From positions 62,001 through 126,000 of the forward strand of contig NZ_JAKIKU010000002.1 of NCBI RefSeq assembly GCF_023283985.1: 64,000 nucleotides of DNA. The letters are read 5' to 3'. The notes beneath the pieces were generated by a model. It was not told where the DNA came from. It searched no databases and was given only the letters and a program-made list of their open reading frames with translations. Both the position numbers and the translations under genes were made by a program. Within the stretch, counting starts at the first letter, position 1. The number at the start of each line of letters is the position of its first letter. Positions 1-8,047 of this stretch are shown here, piece by piece. This stretch comes from Shewanella electrodiphila (GTDB lineage Bacteria; Pseudomonadota; Gammaproteobacteria; Enterobacterales; Shewanellaceae).

Positions 1-103
1 AGTGATTTACCGTTGAACCAGTTCCTACACCAACAATACTGTTTTCTTCGACGTATTTTAGTGCAGCCCAGCCGGCAGCTTTTTTCATTTCATCTTGGGT
101 CAT
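1..103 (-). CDS. rpiA: Ribose-5-phosphate isomerase A, N-terminal fragment (cut by window edge)
   Basis: Only the first 34 codons are inside the window. They begin [19 protein letters not shown] and run into GVGTGSTV, the phosphate-binding glycine-rich start that is typical of RpiA, the enzyme that interconverts ribose-5-phosphate and ribulose-5-phosphate in the pentose phosphate pathway. The ATG at 103 is preceded on the minus strand by an AGGA-like ribosome binding site. The reading frame is open to the window edge. The next gene (mscS) lies upstream on the same strand, 92 bp away. Confidence 0.9.
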   Translation of the reverse strand, partial: MTQDEMKKAAGWAALKYVEENSIVGVGTGSTVNH

Positions 104-195
104 ATCAACATCCTAAGGTGGCTATTTAGCTATGGTAAGTATTAATTTGGGCAAGAGTATAGCAAATGCTTGCCTGTTCAAGATATGACAAGGAT

Positions 196-1020
196 TTAAT
201 TAATTGCATCAATGGTCTCAGAAGTTGACACAGAATAAAATTCTGCCTGTTTAAAGGCATTAAGCACTCGAAAATTTATGTCGCTAGCAAATTTACGCTC
301 TAATCGAATATCCATCACATAGGCTTTTACCGTTAAGGTAATCAGATGCTCACCATATTGATAATCAGTGGCAATATTGACCGTAATGGGCTTATCTAAA
401 AAAGTGTAAGGCGAACATTGAGTGGCTTCTTTTGCCAGTTGAATCGCGTGCAGATGATCAACGCTAATGGGTAGCTTAAATGTCACCACTACCATTTCAT
501 CTAATGCGCCACTGTTAGCATTCGACACCGCCGTTTTTAATGCCTCAGCGTTGGGCACCATGACAGTATTGTCATCAAAAGTGCGTAGCCAGGTGACACT
601 CCAATCAAGTTGAATCACCTCACCATAGTGACCTGAAAGCGTGACCATATCACCCACTCGATAAGGCGGGGTGATCATAATAATCAGTCCAGCAATCATA
701 TTTTTAGCAGGCTCTTGTGTCGCTAAACCTAATACAATCCCGATGGAGCCAATAACGGCTAATATCAAATTCTCGTGAGGGTCGATGATTTCAGTGATGG
801 TGTAAATCATCACGGTAGCCCAAACAAATAAGCGCGCAAAAGGGTATAAACGACTCCAGAGTAAACGGTATTTTGGCAGTTTGATGGTGAGCTGTTTCAA
901 CACAAATTGCACGATAACCATAAGCAGCCAAGCAAATAAACAAACGGTGGCAAAAGCTAATAATTTATCAAAAGAAATAATGTCGAGTATGGCTTGTAGT
1001 GCTTTACGTGAATCATCCAT
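196..1020 (-). CDS. MscS-family small-conductance mechanosensitive channel
   Basis: The 274-residue protein is close in length to E. coli MscS (286). Three hydrophobic segments are visible at about residues 18-42, 60-80 and 85-118. The third is the glycine/alanine-rich pore helix and includes GSIGIVLGLATQEPAKN. It is followed by the MscS beta domain (PPYRVGDMVTLSGHYGEV, then TFDDNTVMVPN) and an alpha/beta C-terminal part. The family releases osmolytes from the cytoplasm on hypo-osmotic shock. The gene follows the ATPase gene at 1032-2348 by only 11 bp on the same strand, so the two are probably cotranscribed. The family call is firm; the exact gating properties are not predictable. Confidence 0.92.
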   Translation of the reverse strand: MDDSRKALQAILDIISFDKLLAFATVCLFAWLLMVIVQFVLKQLTIKLPKYRLLWSRLYPFARLFVWATVMIYTITEIIDPHENLILAVIGSIGIVLGLATQEPAKNMIAGLIIMITPPYRVGDMVTLSGHYGEVIQLDWSVTWLRTFDDNTVMVPNAEALKTAVSNANSGALDEMVVVTFKLPISVDHLHAIQLAKEATQCSPYTFLDKPITVNIATDYQYGEHLITLTVKAYVMDIRLERKFASDINFRVLNAFKQAEFYSVSTSETIDAIN

Positions 1021-1031
1021 GCTTATTGCTC

Positions 1032-2348
1032 CTACAAGTAAAGTTTATTGTGATTAACTAAATGACTGGCGATAAGCCGGGTTAATGTTGGGGGAATGAC
1101 GTAGTAATGCTGAGCAAAGTCCAGCTTTGAGTAATGAGGTTTAAGTAAGCCCTGGCGTGAAAGGTATTCTAATTTTAATGAGCTTTGTTCTATGCTGGTG
1201 GCAAAAATTTCAGCATGCTGAAATATGCGTAAGCCGCCATGAACATAGATCTCAGCCAAGCTAAATAAATCTTCATCAGTACATTGTTTAAGTGTTGCTA
1301 AGTCCGGTGTGCATATTGGTTTTATACTTAAAGGGTGGTTAGGGTCTTCGGTTAACGCATTAAATAGTAAAACACAGGCGAGCTTGCTGTGACCGCCACT
1401 GACTTGGTGCAATTGCTTTGTTAGCTGTTCAAATGCGGCTTTCTCTGTTTCTTCATTGCCATCACTTGTTAAAGTCAGGCTAATATTAGCGGTTTTAGCT
1501 TGGATGACATCTCGAAACTCTAATAAAGAAAAGTATTCTAATCTAACGATAATTTTGACGAAGTTTGTGATGGAGTATTGTGACGATAAGCGATGCCATA
1601 CATAGGTTTCACAGCCTAGGATCCAGCAATGCTGTTGGCGTGTTTCCATGATAACTGTCGCGAAGGTCACTAAAGCTTGATAGTTGCCCATCATTCTCAA
1701 CATCAGTTTATGTAAGTCATCAATGATAATGATGTGTGAGTCTTGTTGATTAATAAGTGCAATTGCTTCAGTGATGGATTTGGGCTCATCGGTAATATTG
1801 AAGCAATAACACAAGTTAGCGATGGCTTCTTTGGTCGTGAGCGCTGCGTGGTAAAAGCTGACGTAAGTGACTGGCACTTGTTGATGATATTGATGATGAA
1901 ATTGATTCAGAAAAGAGCTAACGCCAGAGCCAAACGGGCCTATCACCGCGGTTAACTCGCCTTTATTATTTTGCCAACGAGATATCGCATCACTGACCTT
2001 TTTCTGCTGAACATCTCGGCCAATAAACTGACTATTTTCAGCTTGGAGAGGCGTTTCAATTTGCTGCTGATTTGACTGCTGAATTAGCTGAACATCTTGA
2101 CTATCAAGGGCGGCTGACTCGGCAAGCTTATTTGCTAAAGGCTGTAAGTCAGTTCTTATTGGATGATAAAGCAGACACTTTTCTACTTCAGAAAGTATGG
2201 TTGTGTCACGGGGATAAAGTTGGCTTATTTCTTTAAGCGAAAGTTTGCCTTCAATGCTGTCGCCATCATGACTGCTAGTCGATTGTCCTGATATTAGGTT
2301 TTTTATTGATTGCCATGCTTTTGAAACGCGTGGGAGTTGAACATCCAT
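1032..2348 (-). CDS. AAA/ORC-like ATPase with degenerate Walker A, cotranscribed with MscS
   Basis: This 438-residue soluble protein has a P-loop NTPase core in its middle. A lead-in resembling other ORC/ExeA-like ATPases (ENSQFIGRD, residues 104-112) precedes a Walker A-like loop GPFGSGVS at 137-144, in which the invariant lysine is replaced by valine. A Walker B strand HIIIIDDLHKL follows at 205-215, and a possible sensor-1 region lies near residue 240. The first ~100 residues are polar and Gln-rich without a recognised domain. The gene ends 11 bp before mscS, so a role tied to the channel or the envelope is possible but is only inference. Loss of the lysine suggests weak or altered nucleotide binding. 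The specific function is unknown. Confidence 0.75.
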   Translation of the reverse strand: MDVQLPRVSKAWQSIKNLISGQSTSSHDGDSIEGKLSLKEISQLYPRDTTILSEVEKCLLYHPIRTDLQPLANKLAESAALDSQDVQLIQQSNQQQIETPLQAENSQFIGRDVQQKKVSDAISRWQNNKGELTAVIGPFGSGVSSFLNQFHHQYHQQVPVTYVSFYHAALTTKEAIANLCYCFNITDEPKSITEAIALINQQDSHIIIIDDLHKLMLRMMGNYQALVTFATVIMETRQQHCWILGCETYVWHRLSSQYSITNFVKIIVRLEYFSLLEFRDVIQAKTANISLTLTSDGNEETEKAAFEQLTKQLHQVSGGHSKLACVLLFNALTEDPNHPLSIKPICTPDLATLKQCTDEDLFSLAEIYVHGGLRIFQHAEIFATSIEQSSLKLEYLSRQGLLKPHYSKLDFAQHYYVIPPTLTRLIASHLVNHNKLYL

Positions 2349-2834
2349 TTAATCGCTACCTTCATTGTCGACACATGCAAGCTCTTGGCTTAATTCCATT
2401 GATTTTACTTAGCTAAAGTTAACTTTAGCATACTTAATTGAACGAACACTTATTCAGTAGCTTGAATAATAAATTGGGATTTCGGCTCAACTTAAAGGTT
2501 AAAAAATCGGAAATTGACAGTACATGAAGGTGAAACTGTAAAAATGTCTAATCTAAAAGTGTCATTTTAAAGCAGGAATAACATCAAAGGTGATGGTTTT
2601 TTTCTCTTTTGGGTGTGATCTATCTCGGTTGTAACCGGTATTTTGAATGCACTGTTTAGCTGTAAGCTAATTAATTGACAACCTACCTTATTTGTAATAA
2701 TAAACAGTGATTTAGGTCGCATTTTTATCATCAAAATACACGATAGACCCAATCGAATTTTGTCGTTTTAACTCATAAAAAGTGGCGTATATGATGGCTT
2801 CAAATAAACCACACACCCTATAAGGTTATTAGTT
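2349..2834. other. Intergenic region between divergent ATPase/mscS and ccpA
   Basis: This 486-bp divergent spacer must carry promoters in both directions. It holds a perfect 18-bp palindrome at 2412-2429, described separately. No full FNR-type TTGAT-N4-ATCAA site was found, although ccpA homologues are often FNR-controlled. No credible gene is visible. Confidence 0.6.
2412..2429. promoter_or_regulatory. Perfect 18-bp palindrome, candidate operator
   Basis: GCTAAAGTTAACTTTAGC reads identically on both strands. It lies 63 bp upstream of the ATPase start codon at 2348, where an operator or transcription factor site for the ATPase-mscS operon would be expected. The cognate regulator is unknown. 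Confidence 0.45.
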
Positions 2835-3827
2835 ATGACGAAGCTAACCTCAGTTGCAATTTTGATTGCATCAATTTTTTCAATCTCTACCTCACAGGCC
2901 AGTGAGCCAATCGAAGTGATCAAGCCTGCTGTGATCACCGAACCTGAAAAAGTTGAACTAGGCAAAATGCTATTTTTTGAACCACGTTTGTCAATGTCTG
3001 GGTTTATCTCTTGTAACTCTTGTCATAATCTATCTTTAGGTGGTGTTGATGCCCTGCCAACCTCGATTGGCCATGAGTGGCAAGAAGGTCCAATTAACTC
3101 ACCAACAGTATTAAACGCTGAGTACATGCTAGCGCAATTTTGGGACGGTCGAGCGGCTGATTTAAAAGAGCAAGCTGCAGGCCCTATCGATAATCCAAAA
3201 GAAATGGGTTACACCCATGAATTGGCAGTCGGAACTATTGCTTCAATGCCTGGGTATGTAGAACGCTTTAAAGCTATTTACGGTTCAGATGAAGTGAATA
3301 TCGACAGAATTACCGATGCAATTGCCGTATTTGAAAAAACCTTAGTAACCCCAAATAGCCCGTTTGATCAGTATTTAGAAGGCGATAAAAAAGCGATTAC
3401 TGCTGATGCGAAAGCGGGTTATCAATTGTTTAAAGATAAAGGTTGTGTAGCCTGTCATAGCGGCCCTGCTGTTGGTGGCACCATGTACATGAAAATGGGC
3501 CTAGTTAAGCCGTTTCATACTGACAACCCTGCGGTAGGGCGTAAAGGCGTAACGGGTAAAGATGCGGATAAATTCGTCTTTAAAGTACCAACCTTACGTA
3601 ATATCGAACTAACTTATCCCTACTTCCACGATGGTAGCGTTTGGACATTAGAAGAAGCCGTTAACACTATGGCAGACATTCAGCTAGGTCAGACTATGAC
3701 CGAAGTTGAAACCAAGCAAATGGTAGACTTCTTGAAGAGCTTAACTGGTGACCAACCACAAATTATGTTACCAATTTTGCCACCTTCGAATGAGAACACA
3801 CCACGTCCAGTGCCATTTAAGAAGTAA
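2835..3827 (+). CDS. ccpA: Di-heme cytochrome c peroxidase, periplasmic
   Basis: The 330-residue protein begins with a signal peptide cut near residue 22 (SQA/SEP). It carries two CXXCH heme sites, CNSCH at 60-64 and CVACH at 204-208, with the family segments WDGRAADLKEQA and KVPTLRNIELTYPYFHDGS between and after them. This is the arrangement of bacterial CcpA/MauG-type di-heme peroxidases, which reduce H2O2 to water in the periplasm with electrons from c-type cytochromes. An AAGG ribosome binding site lies just ahead of the ATG. The gene stands alone and ends in a strong terminator. Shewanella use CcpA mainly under low oxygen; regulation here is not visible. Confidence 0.95.
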   Translation: MTKLTSVAILIASIFSISTSQASEPIEVIKPAVITEPEKVELGKMLFFEPRLSMSGFISCNSCHNLSLGGVDALPTSIGHEWQEGPINSPTVLNAEYMLAQFWDGRAADLKEQAAGPIDNPKEMGYTHELAVGTIASMPGYVERFKAIYGSDEVNIDRITDAIAVFEKTLVTPNSPFDQYLEGDKKAITADAKAGYQLFKDKGCVACHSGPAVGGTMYMKMGLVKPFHTDNPAVGRKGVTGKDADKFVFKVPTLRNIELTYPYFHDGSVWTLEEAVNTMADIQLGQTMTEVETKQMVDFLKSLTGDQPQIMLPILPPSNENTPRPVPFKK

Positions 3828-3849
3828 CTAGCAGCCCTCAATTGAGCTG

Positions 3850-3886
3850 AAAAAAGCCTACTCATTTTTTTGAGTAGGCTTTTTTA
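3850..3886 (+). terminator. Rho-independent terminator after ccpA
   Basis: A long A-rich/T-rich hairpin with core AGCCTACTCA pairing with TGAGTAGGCT is followed by a run of T. It sits 23 bp after the ccpA stop. Confidence 0.9.
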
Positions 3887-4002
3887 TGTTTAATAATCAA
3901 TAAATAGGACCTAAAAGTACCTACTACTCCAAATTGTGCCTGCTTTTTATTCATCACCAATAAGCCTATGATAACGGCATAGATTGAGTGGAGAAAAAGA
4001 AT

Positions 4003-4692
4003 ATGAATACCGCTAACAATACCAGTAAGACTGATTCACTAAATATGGATTTTAGCCAACGAATTGTTATTAATACTCATATGCTGGAGTGGGATAAAAG
4101 TCCTGCCAAAGGTGTATGGCGTAAACGTTTAGCCAGAGAAGAAGCGGAACGTGGCCATGCGACCAGTATTGTTAAGTATGATGCCGGTGCAAGCTTTGCG
4201 TCACATCCGCATCCTTTAGGTGAAGAGATTTTAGTTTTATCAGGAGTCTTTTCTGATGAAACTGGAGATTATCCAGCGGGCACCTATATCCGTAACCCTG
4301 AAGGTTTCAGCCACGCACCATTTAGTGAGCAAGGCTGCGAGTTACTGGTTAAGTTACATCAGTTTCAAGCCACTGACATTGAACAAGTCAGGGTAGATAC
4401 TCATCATACTGATTGGCTACCTGGCCAAGGTGATTTACAAGTGATGCCGCTGCATCAGCATTTAACCGAGTCGACAGCATTAGTGTTTTGGCCAGCAGGC
4501 TGTCAATTTCAGCCTCACCGTCATTTTGGCGGCGAAGAGATATACGTTATCAGTGGCGAATTTATTGATGAGTTAGGGCGTTACCCTGCAGGCACTTGGA
4601 TCCGCAGTCCGCACTTAAGCCAACATAATCCCTTTGTAGAACAAGATACGGTGATTCTGGTTAAGGTTGGCCATTTGATGATAGATGAATAG
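4003..4692 (+). CDS. Double cupin protein (ChrR-like cupin domains)
   Basis: The 229-residue protein holds two repeats of a ChrR-type cupin barrel. The first carries SHPHPLGEEILVLSGVFSDE with DYPAGTYIRNP, the second PHRHFGGEEIYVISGEFIDE with RYPAGTWIRSP. Each has the HxH...E metal-binding pattern. Cupins of this type bind Zn or similar metals and occur in anti-sigma factor ChrR and in dioxygenase-like proteins. No zinc-binding anti-sigma domain is present and no sigma factor gene is adjacent, so a ChrR anti-sigma role is unlikely. The ATG at 4003 was chosen over a GTG at 3988 because GGAGA (3990-3994) lies 8 nt ahead of it. The substrate is unknown. Confidence 0.85.
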   Translation: MNTANNTSKTDSLNMDFSQRIVINTHMLEWDKSPAKGVWRKRLAREEAERGHATSIVKYDAGASFASHPHPLGEEILVLSGVFSDETGDYPAGTYIRNPEGFSHAPFSEQGCELLVKLHQFQATDIEQVRVDTHHTDWLPGQGDLQVMPLHQHLTESTALVFWPAGCQFQPHRHFGGEEIYVISGEFIDELGRYPAGTWIRSPHLSQHNPFVEQDTVILVKVGHLMIDE

Positions 4693-4781
4693 CGGCCTTG
4701 ATATGGTTTTTATTAAATCAATCTTGTCGTTTGCGTGCTAATAAGAAATTGTTTCAATTGATCTTATTTTACAGGAGATTT

Positions 4782-4865
4782 ATGGTGTTATCGCTACAAT
4801 GGACAGATCACTGCAGCTATAGAATTAGGCAAGAATATAACCCAATTGATCTCAACATAAACTAG
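4782..4865 (+). CDS. Possible 27-codon small ORF upstream of hopJ-like gene
   Basis: An ATG at 4782 is preceded by AGGAG at ideal spacing and opens 27 codons beginning MVLSLQWTDHC and ending before the TAG at 4863. It ends 11 bp before the HopJ-like gene. No similarity is recognised. The ribosome binding site is the only support, so it may be a leader ORF or chance. Confidence 0.25.
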   Translation: MVLSLQWTDHCSYRIRQEYNPIDLNIN

Positions 4866-4876
4866 GACAGCACTTA

Positions 4877-5230
4877 ATGACTCAATCAACACTAGCAAAC
4901 TTCATCAAGGCTATCGATAGTCCACAGAACATTCTATTTGAAGATACTATGGCGATTATTGAGGCGCATTATGTGTTTACGCCATGTGCGTTTACTAATG
5001 GTCTACAGAGCAATGCTGAAGGAGAAAATGCCGGCTCTTGTAAGGTGTTTGCTTTTGGGATGTTGCATCAGCTAAATGAGCAACAAACCTTGAGTTTATT
5101 TGGTCAGCATTATCGAGATGTCGTGGCCACTCCACAAGGGAATGACCATCAAAATATCCGTCAATTTATGCTTAATGGCTGGGACGGTATTAAATTTACA
5201 AGCAGCGCATTAGCGTTAAAAAGCGCATAG
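4877..5230 (+). CDS. HopJ type III effector-family protein (housekeeping homologue)
   Basis: The 117-residue soluble protein starts with short helices, then has IEAHYVFTPCAFTNGLQSNA and a C-terminal FMLNGWDGIKF segment. These are characteristic of the HopJ family (named after a Pseudomonas effector but widespread in free-living proteobacteria without a secretion system). No secretion genes are nearby. The biochemical role is not established. The call rests on recognition of these conserved stretches. Confidence 0.75.
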   Translation: MTQSTLANFIKAIDSPQNILFEDTMAIIEAHYVFTPCAFTNGLQSNAEGENAGSCKVFAFGMLHQLNEQQTLSLFGQHYRDVVATPQGNDHQNIRQFMLNGWDGIKFTSSALALKSA

Positions 5231-5248
5231 TTGCAGCTAGTTCAACCT

Positions 5249-5836
5249 TTAATAACCTTCAACTCCCGCCATATCTGGTAATTGATGAGCAATGCCTTTA
5301 TGGCAATCAATACAGGTTTGTGCGCCGCTTTCTAAGTAGGTTGAGTGCATATCAGCTGCGCGAGTTGATTGGCGAGTGAAATCCATATAGTCGAATTCAT
5401 GGCAATTTCGGCACTCTAAAGAGTTGTTGGCTTTAAGGCGTCGCCATTCGTGCTCGGCTAATTGGCGGCGTTTAGCTTCAAACTTTTCAGGCGTATTTAT
5501 CGAACCCACTAAATGCGCCCAAATCTCTTTTGAAGCTTGCATTTTTCGCGCTATTTTATCGGTCCATTTATGGGGTACATGACAATCGTGACAGGTGGCT
5601 CGTACACCGCTACGGTTGGTAAAATGAATCGTTGGTTTCATTTCTTCATAGACATTTTGATGGCAACTGCTACAAAACTCCTCAGTACTCGACATTTCTA
5701 ATGCAGTATTAAATGCACCCCAAAAAATGATCCCAGCAATAAAGCCGCCTATTACCAGAAAGCCTAAGCTGTAATGGACACTTGGCTTTTTCATCACTTG
5801 CCAAACAGTATTCAGTAACGCGATTAATTTTTTCAT
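5249..5836 (-). CDS. napC: NapC/NirT-family membrane-anchored tetraheme c-type cytochrome
   Basis: The 195-residue protein has one N-terminal membrane anchor (about 23-42) and four heme sites: CSSCH 55-59, CHDCH 82-86, CRNCH 142-146 and CIDCH 175-179. It resembles E. coli NapC throughout ([21 protein letters not shown]-like [34 protein letters not shown]), more closely than it resembles the Shewanella quinol dehydrogenase CymA. NapC oxidises menaquinol and passes electrons to periplasmic reductases such as NapAB. No napEDAB genes accompany it here, so it is an orphan copy, and the partner reductase cannot be named. It is convergent with the HopJ-like gene. Confidence 0.9.
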   Translation of the reverse strand: MKKLIALLNTVWQVMKKPSVHYSLGFLVIGGFIAGIIFWGAFNTALEMSSTEEFCSSCHQNVYEEMKPTIHFTNRSGVRATCHDCHVPHKWTDKIARKMQASKEIWAHLVGSINTPEKFEAKRRQLAEHEWRRLKANNSLECRNCHEFDYMDFTRQSTRAADMHSTYLESGAQTCIDCHKGIAHQLPDMAGVEGY

Positions 5837-6160
5837 ATTTCACTCATAAATGAATAGAAAAGGAGTTGTAATTGACTCTTTAAACGACTCTTTACACGAT
5901 TAGGTAATGGATGACAGCTAGCAGCAGTAATATAAAAAATAAACCCTACTCAATCAGTATAAGCGGTGTCAGATTATCTGCGCTGTTTGTTGGATAAACA
6001 TAAAGTACGGTTGCTAAAAGAAGCTAACTTAAAGGCGTTGGCGAACATACTGTCATCAGTGTAATAGTGTTTTTAGTGATAAATGGATCATTTTTAATGA
6101 CATTAGAAAGAGGAGGGAACAAGCAAGGGAAACCTCCCTTGCTATGTATTTTTAAATTGG
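5837..6160. other. Intergenic region upstream of napC
   Basis: The 324 bp contain the napC promoter region and the 3' end of the next gene. A direct repeat GACTCTTTA occurs twice about 12 bp apart near 5874-5895, roughly 40-60 bp upstream of napC, and could be a regulator site. No gene is seen. Confidence 0.4.
6122..6143. terminator. Hairpin after the beta-propeller gene
   Basis: AGCAAGGGA and TCCCTTGCT form a perfect 9-bp stem with a 4-nt loop, 18 bp past the stop of the minus-strand gene. The following T-run is poor, so termination is likely but not certain. Confidence 0.5.
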
Positions 6161-7042
6161 TTAAATCGCTAATGCAGAAAGTTTAATCTGGTACAAGTTA
6201 CCTTTGCCATTTTCAATACGGGTAAAGAACAAATACTCGCCGTTAGGTGAGACAATTGGAGTGAACTCATGGTCTGCTGTATTCACTTTACTGCCTAGAC
6301 TTTTTGCCACTGTCCATTCGCCATCGATTAACTTAGACAGATATAAATCGCCTTTTCCGAGGCTATCATCGCGATCCTTGATACTAAAAACGATCGTCTT
6401 GCCGTCTCGAGAAACCGCCGAATCACCAATGTTACCTTTCATACCATAAATATGGCTTGGCAATGGTCTTGGAGTGTCAAAGCCATCTCCTTTAGGCTGA
6501 GCAACATACATATGGCGACCGTTGTCCCTAAATGAAGGAAAGTATAACTCGCCTTTGTCAGTGAGTGACGGGTATAAGTCTGCTGCGGCAGAGTTAACAT
6601 CAGTTAAGTATTCAGGTGTTTGCCATTGGCCTTCAGCCCAAGTCGTTCGCCACAAATTGACCTCAGGTGCTTCATCCTCACCCTCTGAAATGGGTCTTTT
6701 AGAGACAAAATATAGCTGAGAGTAATCGGCACTGTAATAAGGATCTGCATCGAGGTAATCACCAGAAATAGATAAGGCTGACGGTGCTTGCCACTGACCA
6801 TTGCTAAAGTCTGATTGCATCATAGTGCAGTGACTAAAATCGTCAGCACAACGGGCAAAAATGACCTTATTTCCTGCTTTGTTAAACACAGTATTAATTT
6901 CAAAATGATCGGCTGTAGAAATAATCCCAGGAGCGAATTCAACAGTTTTGTTGGCCGCTCCAGGGTTATGGTAAGCAGGAGTCGATGCAAAAGTGTGGAG
7001 TGACATCATGCATAAGCTGATTGTTATTATGGTTTTTTTCAT
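6161..7042 (-). CDS. Periplasmic TolB-like/PD40 beta-propeller protein
   Basis: The 293-residue protein has a signal peptide (cut near residue 19, TFA/STP). It then shows repeated blades of the PD40/TolB type: NKVIFARCADD, DADPYYSADYSQLYFVSKRP, DLYPSLTDKGELYFPSFRDNG, GDSAVSRDGKTIVFSIKDRD and EFTPIVSPNGEYLFFTRIENG. It lacks the N-terminal TolB domain, so it is not TolB of the Tol-Pal system. Such proteins bind ligands or partners in the periplasm. No partner gene is adjacent and no function can be given. Confidence 0.8.
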   Translation of the reverse strand: MKKTIITISLCMMSLHTFASTPAYHNPGAANKTVEFAPGIISTADHFEINTVFNKAGNKVIFARCADDFSHCTMMQSDFSNGQWQAPSALSISGDYLDADPYYSADYSQLYFVSKRPISEGEDEAPEVNLWRTTWAEGQWQTPEYLTDVNSAAADLYPSLTDKGELYFPSFRDNGRHMYVAQPKGDGFDTPRPLPSHIYGMKGNIGDSAVSRDGKTIVFSIKDRDDSLGKGDLYLSKLIDGEWTVAKSLGSKVNTADHEFTPIVSPNGEYLFFTRIENGKGNLYQIKLSALAI

Positions 7043-7355
7043 GAAATGCCTATTGGTGATTTCTTTTGCTTTAGTAAAGCAGGTTTGATGAATTTGAACG
7101 GAGGATACAAGGGTTTGTTTTATAAATCCACACTTATGTGAACTTGAATTCGCTTTTCGTGGAGACGAAAACCTCGGTGTTTTATGTAGCTGACCCTTTA
7201 AGTTGGAAATTAGATCTAGATAGAAAATTGTACAGTGGATACTTAATAACTGGGGAGGATAATTCTAGAGGTTGGCATGTTAACAGTGGCTTGGTCTACA
7301 TCATTAAAATAACGTTTATGAGAAAAGTTCGCATAAACGTTATCTAACAATTTGC
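7043..7355. other. Intergenic region with hairpins
   Basis: This 313-bp gap between two minus-strand genes carries a small perfect hairpin at 7154-7171 (TTTTCGT, 4-nt loop, ACGAAAA) and the terminator at 7309-7343. A 69-codon plus-strand reading frame here starts with GTG and lacks a ribosome binding site and protein-like composition, so it is not called. Confidence 0.5.
7309..7343 (-). terminator. Terminator of the small exported protein gene
   Basis: ATAACGTTTATG and CATAAACGTTAT make a perfect 12-bp stem. On the minus strand it is followed by TTTTAA, and it starts 13 bp beyond the stop codon of the gene at 7356. Confidence 0.75.
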
Positions 7356-7649
7356 TTATTTTGGATCTCTTAGATGAGTTTTTCGATGAGCAAACTGCTG
7401 GTTTAGTTGACTAACATCGGCTTTGGTAGGATCTAGCACTTGAGTTTTCCCGTCTTCAGTGACTTGATACTTGTCGACAGTTTTGTTGACAAAATCGACG
7501 ACAAATACTGGGCCAGACACTTGATTGTTAATTGAAGATAGTCGTTGCTCTGGGCTGCAATCATTACATTCGATGATCATAGCAGACGCATTAGCAGCCA
7601 TTAAAACTGACGCTGCTAGGATTGATACTTTGTAAGATAACGATTTCAT
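7356..7649 (-). CDS. Small exported protein of unknown function
   Basis: The 97-residue protein has a clear signal peptide (MKSLSYKVSILAASVLMAAN, cut near SA/M at about residue 23). The mature part opens with a CNDC pair that lacks the following histidine for heme attachment, so it may form a disulfide or bind metal. The remainder (VFVVDFVNKTVDKYQV) is short beta-rich sequence. I do not recognise the family. It has its own terminator and is probably monocistronic, divergent from the TonB-dependent receptor. Confidence 0.65.
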   Translation of the reverse strand: MKSLSYKVSILAASVLMAANASAMIIECNDCSPEQRLSSINNQVSGPVFVVDFVNKTVDKYQVTEDGKTQVLDPTKADVSQLNQQFAHRKTHLRDPK

Positions 7650-8047
7650 AAAAACTCCTGTAATTCATTTCTCTAAACTGCATTAGTAGAAAGGTGATCT
7701 TCGTCACACTTTTATCTTATTGAATAATAAATGAACTGTCTAGCGCAGATAATTATCTTTGGAGCTTTAAGATTAGAATCGTAATCCATTGAAACGAATA
7801 ATGTGTATGTTTTTGCAGGGGCAAACGAGTGGGAATTCAGGCAGGCAATGAACCTCATGTATTCGATTCCAGCCTATTGGTATTGAGTGACCTTATACCT
7901 CATGAACCCTAAAAAATTGAGGTATTAAATTAGTGCTTATTACTATGTAGCACTTACAGTAACAATTAATTCATGGACTAGCTTTGACGATTAAAATGAT
8001 ATGTTGTAACATCGCGCTTCAAATCAACCCCTCACAGAGAAAAGCAC
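7650..8047. other. Divergent regulatory region upstream of the siderophore receptor
   Basis: The 398 bp contain an inverted repeat ATACCTCA (7895-7902) / TGAGGTAT (7918-7925), about 120 bp upstream of the receptor gene, and the palindrome AGATAATTATCT near 7746-7757. The palindrome resembles half of a Fur box but lies far from the receptor start. No gene is visible. Confidence 0.45.

Noticed and set aside
3988..4002. GTG start five codons upstream for the double cupin protein
   Set aside because: The GTGGAGA region is better read as the ribosome binding site for the ATG at 4003.
7138..7347. 69-codon plus-strand frame between two minus-strand genes
   Set aside because: GTG start without ribosome binding site; it spans two hairpins including a terminator.
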